Position numbers and translations under genes: made by a program | In this document: positions 1-8,574 of the stretch, in pieces | Numbering within the stretch: the stretch's first letter is position 1 | Layout of the letters: the number at the start of each line of letters is the position of its first letter | Notes under the pieces: generated by a model | What the model was told of the DNA's origin: nothing | Database searches by the model: none | Seen by the model: the letters and a program-made list of their open reading frames with translations, nothing else | Assembly: GCA_017302295.1 (NCBI GenBank) | Contig: JAFLDS010000006.1 | Location: 124,001 to 188,000 of the forward strand | Reading direction: 5' to 3' | Length of the DNA: 64,000 bases | Source: Thauera sp. | Lineage (GTDB): Bacteria; Pseudomonadota; Gammaproteobacteria; Burkholderiales; Rhodocyclaceae

Positions 1-981
1 CGCCATGCGGCGCGCAGCCTGCTTCTCGAGCCGGCTGCTGAGCTGCGGGGCGCCGTGGCGCTCCCACGACCAGTGCCAGGCTTCCGCTACCAGCCCTTCG
101 CTGCCCACCACCGGCCGCGGGCGCACGGTGCGGTAAGGCACGCTGCGCGCGAACTCGCCGTCGGTGTCGGCAACGAACACCGCGTCGTAGTCCGGACCGG
201 CGGTGAGCAGACCGACATTGCCCTGATCGCGCTGGCGCGGATCGTTGCTGAGCAGGAAGGAGCGCTTCTCCACGATCTTGAGGCCGAAGCGCCGCGCCGA
301 GTTCTCGAACGCGGCGGACTCGAGCCTGTCGTCGGCACGCGGCCCCTCGAGCAGCAGCACCGTCCGCCACTTGCGCGACACGAGATACTGGGCCATCGCG
401 TCGGCCTGCATGGCGTGGTTGGGAAGGGTGTGCAGCAGGTTGGGCTGGCACTGCTCCTGGCGCAGCGCATCGTCCGCGGCCGATACGTTGAACAGCAGCA
501 GCTCACGCCCGCGCAGCGCCTGGGCGACCTCCGCGACCACCGCGCCCGGCGCATCGATAAGGAAGAAGCGGACGCCGGCAGTGTTGAGCTTGCCGACCTG
601 CTCGACCAGACCTTTCGCGTCGTCGGCCTGCACGCGCTCGAGCGCGAATTCGGCGCCGACCGCCTGGCCGACGAAGCGCGACTCGCGCAGCGCCACCTCC
701 GCGCCCGCCAGCGGCCGTCCGAGGGGACGCGCCATGGGGCGGAAGTAGAGCTTCTCCTCGTCGTAGCGGACGTCGTTGTTCAGCTCGAGGAAACCGAACT
801 TCACCGGCGCAGCGTGCGTCGGCGCAACGAGCAGCAGGCTCGCCGCCGCGACGCCCAAGGCGCAACGCAGCCAGCGTTTCGCCTTCCAGTGCTGCGCGGC
901 GCGCGCGTGCGCATGGGCAAACATGGCTTGAATGTGCATCGGCCAGGCTCCAGTCTTTTCCGGCTCCACTGATAAGGTCAT
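1..981 (-). CDS. Periplasmic binding protein of the PQQ-dependent alcohol dehydrogenase-associated ABC system (3' end cut off)
   Basis: The reading frame starts at an ATG 7 bases after the stop of the beta-propeller gene and stays open to the left edge, so the C-terminus is missing (327 codons visible). The N-terminus has a basic stretch and a hydrophobic signal segment ending near THAAPVKFG (about residues 39-60). The mature part reads like a type I periplasmic binding fold (FGFLELNNDVRY, then FFLIDAPG, LLLFNVSAADD, TVLLLEGPRADD, YDAVFVADTDGEFA). This matches the substrate-binding family that accompanies quinoprotein alcohol dehydrogenases. The ligand is not known from sequence. It is last in the visible leftward operon; the matching permease is probably beyond the edge. 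Other in-frame ATGs at residues 15 and 20 could be the true start. Confidence 0.8.
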   Translation of the reverse strand, partial: MTLSVEPEKTGAWPMHIQAMFAHAHARAAQHWKAKRWLRCALGVAAASLLLVAPTHAAPVKFGFLELNNDVRYDEEKLYFRPMARPLGRPLAGAEVALRESRFVGQAVGAEFALERVQADDAKGLVEQVGKLNTAGVRFFLIDAPGAVVAEVAQALRGRELLLFNVSAADDALRQEQCQPNLLHTLPNHAMQADAMAQYLVSRKWRTVLLLEGPRADDRLESAAFENSARRFGLKIVEKRSFLLSNDPRQRDQGNVGLLTAGPDYDAVFVADTDGEFARSVPYRTVRPRPVVGSEGLVAEAWHWSWERHGAPQLSSRLEKQAARRMA

Positions 982-988
982 GGTTGCC

Positions 989-1972
989 TCAGTCGTCGGC
1001 CACCACGCCGTAGGGTACGCGCCCCACCGGTACCGACTTCAGCACCTTGAGCGACTTCGTGTCGACGATGGACAGGTCGTCCGACAGGCCATTCACCACG
1101 TACAGCAGGCCCTCGTCGCGGCTCAGCTGCACGCCCCAGGCGCGGCTGCCGACGAGCACGTAGCCCTTCACCGCGCGCGTCGCCACATCGACCACCGCGA
1201 CGTGGTTGGCGCGCCCCAGCGTAACGTAGGCGGTCTTGCCGTCGCGCGTCATGGCGATGCCGACCGGCGTCACATCGTCCCTGCGAAAGCCCTTGGGCTC
1301 GAATGCCACCGAGCCCTTCACCTTGTTCGAGGGGCCATCGATGATCGTGATCGATGCGCCCAGCTCGTTGGTGACCCACACCTCGGCGCCATTGGGCGTG
1401 ATCGCGAAGCGCCGCGGCCGGTTACCGACGACCACGTTGGCCAGGATCTTGTTGGTCGCGGTGTCGATGACATGCACCATGTTCGCCACTTCTGACGTGA
1501 TGTAGGCGCGGCTGCCGTCGGGGCTCACCATCACCCCCTCGGGCTCCTCGCCCACCTCGATCTTCGCCACCGTCCTGCCGGTGGCGAAATCGACCACCGA
1601 CACCTGCGCGTCCTCCTCGTTGGTCACGTAGATGTGCTTGCCGCCCTTGTCGAAGGCAAAGGCCTCCGGATCGTCACCCACCGGAATCGTGCGCGTGACC
1701 GCCAGCCTGGCGATGTCGATCACCTCCAGCCGATGCTTTTTGCTGGCAATCACATACACCTGCGAGCCATCCGCGCTGAGCTTCATGTCGCGCGGCCGCT
1801 CGCCCGTCGGGATGGTCTTCACCACCGCGTAGGTTTTGCCGTCGAGCACCGTCACCGCATTGTCGTTTTCGCTGCTGACGAAGAGATAGCCCGTCCCCTT
1901 CGCAAGTGCCGTCCCCGGCGTGAGCGCGATCAATGCCATTCCCAGCGTCGTCGCAAGCATCGTCTTCTTCAT
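989..1972 (-). CDS. PQQ-dependent catabolism-associated YVTN beta-propeller protein
   Basis: This is an exported beta-propeller of 327 residues. It opens with a signal peptide (MKKTMLATTLGMALIA...ALA) and continues with about seven repeats of the YVTN type, for example VYVIASKKHRLEVID, IYVTNEEDAQVSVVD, AYITSEVANMVHVID, VWVTNELGASITIID and AYVTLGRANHVAVVD. The family sits with PQQ enzymes and the linked ABC transporter; its exact role, perhaps binding or sensing in the periplasm, is not established. The start at 1972 was chosen because AGGAGA lies about 10 bases upstream and the signal peptide begins there. A longer frame to 2032 would add 20 charged residues in front of the signal peptide. 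It lies between the ATPase and binding-protein genes of the same operon. Confidence 0.88.
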   Translation of the reverse strand: MKKTMLATTLGMALIALTPGTALAKGTGYLFVSSENDNAVTVLDGKTYAVVKTIPTGERPRDMKLSADGSQVYVIASKKHRLEVIDIARLAVTRTIPVGDDPEAFAFDKGGKHIYVTNEEDAQVSVVDFATGRTVAKIEVGEEPEGVMVSPDGSRAYITSEVANMVHVIDTATNKILANVVVGNRPRRFAITPNGAEVWVTNELGASITIIDGPSNKVKGSVAFEPKGFRRDDVTPVGIAMTRDGKTAYVTLGRANHVAVVDVATRAVKGYVLVGSRAWGVQLSRDEGLLYVVNGLSDDLSIVDTKSLKVLKSVPVGRVPYGVVADD

Positions 1973-2032
1973 CGGCTTCGTCTCCTCTTGGCGCCGTGCA
2001 GGCCGGCGATCGCGAACTCGTTCAACGGACAT

Positions 2033-2822
<790 letters not shown>

Positions 2823-2830
<8 letters not shown>

Positions 2831-3608
2831 CGGTTTCATTTCCTTGAGGATTGGGCACGTCGGTGACTCGCGTGCCGGCAATCAGGCCGGTAAGCAGGTC
2901 CGGGTGCTGCGCCAGCAGCTGTGCCTGCAGCGCCAGCACCGCGGGGTCGTTGGGCATGCGCGGACGCGGCAGCGCGACCGGCAGTTCGAGCACCACCCGG
3001 CCCGGCGCAGCGGACAGGAAGCAGACGCGGTCGGCCAGCGCCAGCGCCTCGCGCAGATCATGGGTGACGAAGAGCACGGTCGAGCGGCAGCGCTGCCACA
3101 ACTCGACCAGCATCGCGCGCAGGCGGTCGGCGGTCGGCGCGTCCAGCGACACGAAGGGCTCGTCCATCAGCAGCAGGGCCGGGTCATTGACGAAGGCGCG
3201 GGCGAGCGCAACGCGCCGCTGCATGCCGCCCGACAGCCGCCCCGGGTAGGCATGCAGCACCTCGCCCAGTTCCATCGCCTGCAGCAACGTCACTGCGCGC
3301 TCGCGCTGCGCCGGCGTGGAGACCAGCAGCACGTTGTCGAGCACGGTCAACCAGGGCATCAGGCGCGGCTCCTGGAACATGAAGCCCGGCCCTGCGCCGC
3401 CCGCCTGATCGTCGAAGCGGATCTGTCCCTCCATGTCGCGATCGAGGCCGCCGACGAGGTTCAGCAAGGTGCTCTTGCCGCAGCCCGAGGGGCCGACCAG
3501 GCACAGGAACTCCCCGGCCCTGGCGGACACGCGCAGATCTGCCAGCGCGACGTGGCTTCGCCCGCCGCGGTCGGGATAGGTCTTGCGGATGATGTCGATG
3601 TCGAGCAC
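2823..3608 (-). CDS. SsuB/TauB-like ABC transporter ATP-binding protein
   Basis: This 261-residue ATPase has Walker A (GPSGCGKST), a Q-loop (FMFQEPRLMPW), the signature LSGGMQRR, Walker B (LLLMDEPFVSLD) and the switch H in FVTHDLREAL. The Q-loop form and the REALALADRV tail are typical of nitrate/sulfonate/taurine importers. With the permease and binding protein upstream it forms a complete importer. The gene follows the permease stop by 3 bases and overlaps the next gene, so the six leftward genes look like one transcript. The natural substrate cannot be read from sequence. The link to PQQ genes suggests a substrate or product of the quinoprotein pathway (inference). Confidence 0.87.
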
Positions 3609-3611
3609 GGC

Positions 3612-4472
3612 TCAGCCCCTCCACGCCGTGAGCCTGCGCTCGAGCGGACGCAGGAGCAGGGCCTCGGCAAGCAGCACGACGCCCGCGAAAACCAGCGTGT
3701 AGGCAAGAATGCCGGCAATGTCGAAGAACTGGAAGAACACATTGAGCTGAAAGCCGATGCCGTTGCTGCGCCCGAGCAGTTCGACGACCAGCACGATCTT
3801 CCAGATCAGCGACAGCCCGGCACGCGCCGCGGCCATCAGGTAGGGATGGAGCTGAGGCAGATAGACGCGGCTGAAGGTGCGCCAGCGCGACAGCCGATAC
3901 ACCGCTGCCACCTGCATCAGCCTCGGATCGATGGCGCGAGCCCCCTCGCGCACGGTGACGACGACAGTGGGGATCTTGTTGATCGCCACCGCGACGATGG
4001 CGGCCCAGTCGTTCAGGCCAAACCACACATAACACAAGATGATGGTCACCAGCGCCGGGATGTTCAGGCCCAGGACCAGCCAGGCATCGAGGAAGGTGTC
4101 GAGCCGGCGCCAGTGTCCCATGGCGATGCCGATGACGGTGCCGATGGCCATCGCGAGCAGAAAGCTGACACCGACGCGAGTCAGCGTGATGCCGAGGTGA
4201 AGTGGCATCGCCATCGACGCCGTCTCATCGATCAGGCGCTCAAAGACCGCGGCCGGTGGCGGCAGGCTCGGGCTCTGCAGCAGCACCGCGGTGAGCTGCC
4301 ACAGCAGCACGAAGGCTATGAGTGAGGACACACGCAGCAAGGCGCTCACATGACCGGCGCCTGGTCGCGCCGCCGCATCCCGCCTGCGTTGAGGTCCTGC
4401 CTGGCGCGCGGCATTTGCTCGCGTTTCCGTCGGCATCACCGACTCGTGCATTCGACGATCGCCCCGACTCAC
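3612..4472 (-). CDS. SsuC/TauC-like ABC transporter permease
   Basis: An inner-membrane permease of 286 residues with about six hydrophobic segments (for example SLIAFVLLWQLTAVLL, VSFLLAMAIGTVIGIAMG, LNIPALVTIILCYVWFGL, ILAYTLVFAGVVLLAEALLL). The cytoplasmic EAA-type loop that contacts the ATPase is visible at EGARAIDPRLMQVAAVYRLS. The start is a GTG whose GTGA overlaps the stop of the binding-protein gene, implying translational coupling; an ATG seven codons later is possible. It belongs to the BPD_transp_1 family. It should partner with the binding protein encoded at 4469-5455 and the ATPase at 2823-3608. Confidence 0.87.
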   Translation of the reverse strand: MSRGDRRMHESVMPTETRANAARQAGPQRRRDAAARPGAGHVSALLRVSSLIAFVLLWQLTAVLLQSPSLPPPAAVFERLIDETASMAMPLHLGITLTRVGVSFLLAMAIGTVIGIAMGHWRRLDTFLDAWLVLGLNIPALVTIILCYVWFGLNDWAAIVAVAINKIPTVVVTVREGARAIDPRLMQVAAVYRLSRWRTFSRVYLPQLHPYLMAAARAGLSLIWKIVLVVELLGRSNGIGFQLNVFFQFFDIAGILAYTLVFAGVVLLAEALLLRPLERRLTAWRG

Positions 4473-5455
4473 CGACCCTCACCCATGCGCCAGAACGTGC
4501 CGGGCTCGAGCGCCTGCGCACTGCCCACGAGTTCCCGCCCCCCTTCGGCGGCGAGGATCGAGAAGACCTGCTGCGCCACCGCCTCCGCCGCGGCAACCGA
4601 ACCGCGGGGAATGCCGGCGCGATATCCGGCCTTCAGCGCCTCGAACGTCGCCTGGTCCTCAGCACGCATCGTGGGGCGCAGAGTCGTCCAGATCTCGTCG
4701 GATTCCTGCATCAGCTTCTTGGCCGCCGTCGAGGCGCGCAGGAAGCCGCCGATCGCCGCCGGGTTCGCCCGTGCCCAGTCCTCGCGGAACACCCACCCCA
4801 CCATCGGTAGTTCGGAATGGACGCCGAGCCCGGCGAGGATGTCCTGCATGCTGAGCATCTCGCGCAGGCCCGCCGCCTGCAGGCGCGCATTGTAGTGCCA
4901 GTAGTTGAGCACCGCGGGCATATCGCCAGCGAGCGCGAGTTGGTTCAGCAGTGGCGGCGCGGCGAAGTCCGTGCGCACGAAGGTGGCGGCGTCCTCGCCC
5001 ACCGTCCTGCGCGCAAAGGCGCGCAGCAACAGCCAGCTCTTGCCCAGCGCGCCGCCGGCGATGCCCAGGCGCCTGCCACGCAGATCGGCGAACGAGCGCA
5101 CGCCGGCGTCGGGCCGGACCATGACGCCGCCCACCGCCAGCGAATAGGGAACGAAGGTGTAGGCACGCCCCTCCGTGCGCTGGCGCGACACCCAGATCCA
5201 GTCGTTGACGATCACGTCCACTGCATTGCCTTGAAAGGCAACGTTGGCCGCATCGTTGACCGCCAGCGGCACGATCTCGAGGCGCACGCCCTCACGGGCG
5301 AGCAAGCCTGCCTTCTGCATGACCTCGAGCTCCCAGCTAACGGTCCCGAATTGCAGGACGCCCACGCGCAGTACCGCATCGGCCGAACGCACAGGCGTCG
5401 CCACGAGGGACAAGACCCAGAACAGCAACACCACAAGGTGCGCACGACGCGCCAT
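4469..5455 (-). CDS. SsuA/TauA-like ABC transporter substrate-binding protein
   Basis: A periplasmic binding protein of 328 residues. The signal peptide is MARRAHLVVLLFWVLSLVAT and cleavage is probably near VRSADAVLRV. The body resembles the NMT1/SsuA group: VLRVGVLQFGTVSWELEVM, AVDVIVNDWIWVSRQR, FADLRGRRLGIAGGALGKSW and LALAGDMPAVLNYWHYNARL. The frame is open further upstream to 5698, but 5455 is preferred because AGAGG lies about 6 bases upstream, the signal peptide starts there and a sigma-54 promoter at 5486-5501 would start transcription near 5475. It is the first gene of the leftward six-gene operon. The ligand is unknown; aromatic, sulfonate or alcohol-derived acids are possible. Confidence 0.85.
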   Translation of the reverse strand: MARRAHLVVLLFWVLSLVATPVRSADAVLRVGVLQFGTVSWELEVMQKAGLLAREGVRLEIVPLAVNDAANVAFQGNAVDVIVNDWIWVSRQRTEGRAYTFVPYSLAVGGVMVRPDAGVRSFADLRGRRLGIAGGALGKSWLLLRAFARRTVGEDAATFVRTDFAAPPLLNQLALAGDMPAVLNYWHYNARLQAAGLREMLSMQDILAGLGVHSELPMVGWVFREDWARANPAAIGGFLRASTAAKKLMQESDEIWTTLRPTMRAEDQATFEALKAGYRAGIPRGSVAAAEAVAQQVFSILAAEGGRELVGSAQALEPGTFWRMGEGR

Positions 5456-5485
5456 CGAAGACCTCTCTCGTATCGGGCGTGAATC

Positions 5486-5501
5486 TGCAAGCCCCATGCC
5501 C
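5486..5501 (-). promoter_or_regulatory. Sigma-54 promoter for the leftward ABC/quinoprotein operon
   Basis: On the minus strand the sequence reads GGGCATG-GGGC-TTGCA. It matches the sigma-54 consensus TGGCACG-N4-TTGCA except at two positions and keeps the essential GG-N10-GC spacing. Transcription would start near 5475, about 20 bases before the ATG at 5455. This is a visual motif match only. Confidence 0.65.
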
Positions 5502-5623
5502 GCTCGTTCCGGAAGCAGTCTCCATGCCATTGAACGGAGCGCGCCGGACCTCGCCGCGGCAACGCCCCCACGCCCATGCTCCGAGGCCGCTGAAGTGCAC
5601 ACGATGTCCCGATTGAGAGCAGG

Positions 5624-5640
5624 TGCTCCATCCTGGAGCA
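5624..5640. promoter_or_regulatory. Perfect inverted repeat, candidate activator site for the sigma-54 promoter
   Basis: TGCTCC-ATCCT-GGAGCA is a perfect 6+6 inverted repeat with a 5-base spacer. Its centre is about 157 bases upstream of the predicted sigma-54 start near 5475, a usual distance for an enhancer-binding protein. The rest of the roughly 300-base divergent spacer 5456-5755 shows no gene. The activator that would bind is not identified in the window. Confidence 0.45.
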
Positions 5641-5755
5641 GTCCAGCTGCCGGACGCGCCTTGCGTACCACAGCGCAGGACGAATCGCACTGCGGCATGA
5701 AAAATGCGTCGCCTGATCGAGCAAGTCCGACAGTCGTCGCAAGGAAGCGGCAGAC

Positions 5756-6457
5756 ATGAAGGCTCCCAAGGCCCCGACCCTATCAGCATACAAGCCCGCC
5801 GAGCGCCAAGCCGCCCCGGGGCCGCTGTTTGCCTGCCCTGGAAGCGCGGCGCGACACCTGAGGTTGACGACCCTGGCGATGCCGGTCATGACGAATCTCT
5901 ACCACCAGCTCGGCAGCCGCTCGCTCGACGTGCAGCTCGCCAGCGAGCACGGCGACATCCTGTGCACGATCGGCGCTCCGGCTGCGGGGCAAGACAGCGC
6001 AGCGCCCATCCTGGCGATCGGGATTCCTCTCCACGGTTCGGGCGGCTGCACGCTCGTGGTGGTGGATCATGAGGCCTCGTCCAAGGAACAGTCGGACCAT
6101 ATCCATGCGCTGCTGCAGACCACCGCCGAGATGATCGAACACCGGCTGGTGGGGAACGACGAGCGCGGCTTCCTCCTGCTGCATTTTCATGCACAGCAGG
6201 CCCTGCTCGGCGGTCCGCTCGAGGCGCTGGCCGTTTTCGATCAAGACAGCCGCTTCGTTGCCGCCAACCGTGCCGCCAGCACGCTGCTTGATCTGGACGA
6301 GGAGCTGGAACAGCTCCATTGCAGCGATCGCTTCGACGTCCAGTGGCTGAGCCTGGTGGGCTATGCTTCGCTGTGCCTGGTGGAGCCGATCGTCCTGAAG
6401 GCCAGTAACGGAGCGGCGCTCTTTGCCCGAGCGACCCTGAGACAGACCATTGCCTGA
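5756..6457 (+). CDS. Stand-alone AcoR-type GAF/PAS sensory module without ATPase or DNA-binding domain
   Basis: A 233-residue soluble protein that resembles the N-terminal sensing half of AcoR-type sigma-54 activators. A GAF-like part includes AAPILAIGIPLHGSGGCTLVVVD and the typical linker LLQTTAEMIEHRL. It is followed by LLHFHAQQALLGGPLEALAVFD and a PAS-like start DSRFVAANRAASTLLDL. The usual AAA+ domain with GAFTGA and the C-terminal Fis helix-turn-helix are absent: the frame stops after LFARATLRQTIA and the kinase gene starts 14 bases later. It starts at an ATG with GGAAG upstream. It may present a signal to the kinase, or be a remnant of a former activator gene; both are inference. It diverges from the ABC operon. 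Confidence 0.6.
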   Translation: MKAPKAPTLSAYKPAERQAAPGPLFACPGSAARHLRLTTLAMPVMTNLYHQLGSRSLDVQLASEHGDILCTIGAPAAGQDSAAPILAIGIPLHGSGGCTLVVVDHEASSKEQSDHIHALLQTTAEMIEHRLVGNDERGFLLLHFHAQQALLGGPLEALAVFDQDSRFVAANRAASTLLDLDEELEQLHCSDRFDVQWLSLVGYASLCLVEPIVLKASNGAALFARATLRQTIA

Positions 6458-6471
6458 ATTCCGTTTCAACG

Positions 6472-7884
6472 ATGCAGACTCCCGTTTCCCCCAGGCCTGA
6501 CGAGCCGCCGCGGACGGGCGCACGCGTCCCCACCCTGCGCGCCCGTGTCAGTCGGGTGCTTGCCGCCCTGCTGCTGGTCGTCGTCACGATCGCAACGCTG
6601 GGCTGGATGCACGAGACACGACGCGCCATTCACGAGGAGATCAATGCCGCCAGCCGGGTGGCCGAGCAATGGGTGAGTGTCCTGGTGGCGGAGACCCAGC
6701 GCGATCAGCCACACGGAGCCGACCGGCTGATGGCCTACCTGACGGCCGTCGGGCGCCTGCGCGCGAATCGGCTCGAAGTCCTCGATGCGGGTGGCACGCT
6801 CATCTACGCATCGCCGGAGCCGACCTACAAGGCGGGTCGGCAGGCGCCGGAATGGTTCGCCCGCCAGCTCACGCCGGCGGTGCCGACGCACATCTTCGAC
6901 GCCGGCGAACGCCAGATCGTGCTGCGCCCCGACGCCTCGCGCTCGGTGCTGGACGCCTGGGACTATTTCACCGCCGGGCTGGGATGGGCCTTCGCCGGCA
7001 TGCTGGTGATCGGGCTGGTGGTGCACAAGGCCCTGGATCGCGCCCTGGCGCCGCTGAACGAGATCGATGCGGCCCTCGCGCGCGGCGCACAGGGGCTATT
7101 CGACACCCGGTTGCCCACCTACCGCGCGGCCGAACTCGACCGCCTGGCCGACAGCTACAACCGGCTCGCCGACAGCCTGGACCGGACGCGGGCACTGAAC
7201 GTGCGCCTGGAAGAAGACCAGGCCTTCGCTCGCGCGCTGCAATTGCGCCTCGAGGAAGAACGCAAGTTCATCGCCCGCGAGCTTCACGACGAACTGGGCC
7301 AGGGCATTACCGCAGTGCGTGCGATCGCCGGCGCGATGATGCAGCGCTGCGAACAGCTCCCCCAAATGCATGGCAGTGCTCAGGCGATCCTGGCGATGAC
7401 CGATCAGATGCAGGACGGCGTGCGCACCATCCTGCATCGCCTGCGCGCGGCGGCCGCGGGCGCCGGGCTGGACCAGGTCCTGCTGGACTACTGCATGCTT
7501 TGGGCCGGGCAGCATCCGGAGATCGAACTCGACTGCCGCATCGACCCGCCCGCCTGGCCGACCGATGAAACGACCTCGCTGGCCCTGCTCCGCCTGCTCC
7601 AGGAAAGCCTCACCAACGTCGCCCGTCATGCGCAGGCCAGCCATGCCGAGGTCGTGTTCCGCACCGAAGGCGACGAGGTGGAACTGCGCGTCACCGACAA
7701 CGGCCGAGGCCTCGCCGGGGACCGCCCGCCGAATCGCTTCGGCATCACCGGCATGCACGAGCGGGTCGCCGCGCTGCATGGCACACTGTCGATCGACACC
7801 CCTGCCGACGGCGGCCTGTGCGTGCACGCACGCCTGCCCAAGCGCGCCGGCCCCACGGAACTCCAGCATGGCCCAGACACTTGA
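6472..7884 (+). CDS. HPK7-family (NarX/ExaD-like) sensor histidine kinase
   Basis: A membrane kinase of 470 residues. Transmembrane segments lie near residues 28-46 and 168-185 and flank a periplasmic sensor region. A HAMP-like linker follows (ALDRALAPLNEIDAALARG). The dimerisation/phosphoacceptor motif is ARELHDELGQGITAVRAIA, with His272 the likely phosphorylation site. The ATP-binding part has the N box (LQESLTNVARHA), VTDNGRGLAG and GITGMHERVAALHG. This HisKA_3 architecture pairs with LuxR-type regulators, and the regulator gene overlaps it by 17 bases. In pseudomonads similar pairs (ExaDE, ErbR-type) control PQQ alcohol oxidation, and its position between the ABC operon and pqq genes fits that (inference). 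Confidence 0.88.
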   Translation: MQTPVSPRPDEPPRTGARVPTLRARVSRVLAALLLVVVTIATLGWMHETRRAIHEEINAASRVAEQWVSVLVAETQRDQPHGADRLMAYLTAVGRLRANRLEVLDAGGTLIYASPEPTYKAGRQAPEWFARQLTPAVPTHIFDAGERQIVLRPDASRSVLDAWDYFTAGLGWAFAGMLVIGLVVHKALDRALAPLNEIDAALARGAQGLFDTRLPTYRAAELDRLADSYNRLADSLDRTRALNVRLEEDQAFARALQLRLEEERKFIARELHDELGQGITAVRAIAGAMMQRCEQLPQMHGSAQAILAMTDQMQDGVRTILHRLRAAAAGAGLDQVLLDYCMLWAGQHPEIELDCRIDPPAWPTDETTSLALLRLLQESLTNVARHAQASHAEVVFRTEGDEVELRVTDNGRGLAGDRPPNRFGITGMHERVAALHGTLSIDTPADGGLCVHARLPKRAGPTELQHGPDT

Positions 7885-8515
7885 TAAGCTGCGCATCCTG
7901 CTCGCCGACGACCATGCCGCAGTGCGCATGGGTTTTCGCCTGCTGCTTGAAGGAGCGGGCGCAACGGTGGTCGCGGAGGTCGACACAGGCGAAGCGGCCG
8001 TGACCGCCCATGCGGCGCACCGCCCGGATGTGCTGGTGATGGATGTATCGATGCCCGGCATCGGCGGCCTCGGCGCATTGGAGCGCCTGCTCGCCCACAC
8101 GCCGGATGCGCGCGTGCTGCTGCTTTCGGCGCACGACGACGCGCAGATTCCGGCACGCGCCTTGCGCTCCGGCGCCACCGGCTACCTGTCGAAACGCGCC
8201 CAGCCGCAGGAGCTGATCCGGGCGGTCGCACAGGTGGCGCGCGGCCAGCGCTACGTCGACCCGGAGCTGGCTCCGCAGCTGGCGCTGGCGCAGCTCGGTG
8301 GCAGCGTAGACCCGGCAACCGCGCTGACCGACAAGGAGTTCGCCATCTTCCTGCAGCTCGCTCAGGGCCGCTCGGTCAGCGACATCGCCATCAGCCACAA
8401 CCTGAGCCCGAGCACGGTCGGCACCCACCTCTATCACATCAAGCAAAAGCTCAATGCCAGCAACGCCGCCGAACTGGCGCTGATCGCGGTCCGCAGCGGC
8501 TTGATCGAGGTGTAA
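7868..8515 (+). CDS. LuxR-family response regulator (ExaE/ErbR-like position)
   Basis: A 215-residue regulator. The receiver domain (residues 8-125) has the acidic pocket LLADDH, phosphoacceptor Asp59 in VLVMDVSMPG, and the conserved Lys in GYLSKRAQ. A LuxR/FixJ helix-turn-helix follows at about residues 150-195 (LTDKEFAIFLQLAQGRS, SPSTVGTHLYHIKQKL). The start at 7868 gives a 17-base overlap with the kinase stop; the frame is open further upstream but this start begins right before the receiver core. It should be phosphorylated by the kinase at 6472-7884. The pqq operon and the ABC operon are the obvious candidate targets; this is inferred from position. Confidence 0.88.
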   Translation: MAQTLDKLRILLADDHAAVRMGFRLLLEGAGATVVAEVDTGEAAVTAHAAHRPDVLVMDVSMPGIGGLGALERLLAHTPDARVLLLSAHDDAQIPARALRSGATGYLSKRAQPQELIRAVAQVARGQRYVDPELAPQLALAQLGGSVDPATALTDKEFAIFLQLAQGRSVSDIAISHNLSPSTVGTHLYHIKQKLNASNAAELALIAVRSGLIEV

Positions 8516-8574
8516 AGAGCACGGCCGTCCTCGTCGGGCGGGTCTCAACCTGCCAACGACGTCTTCCCTGAACA

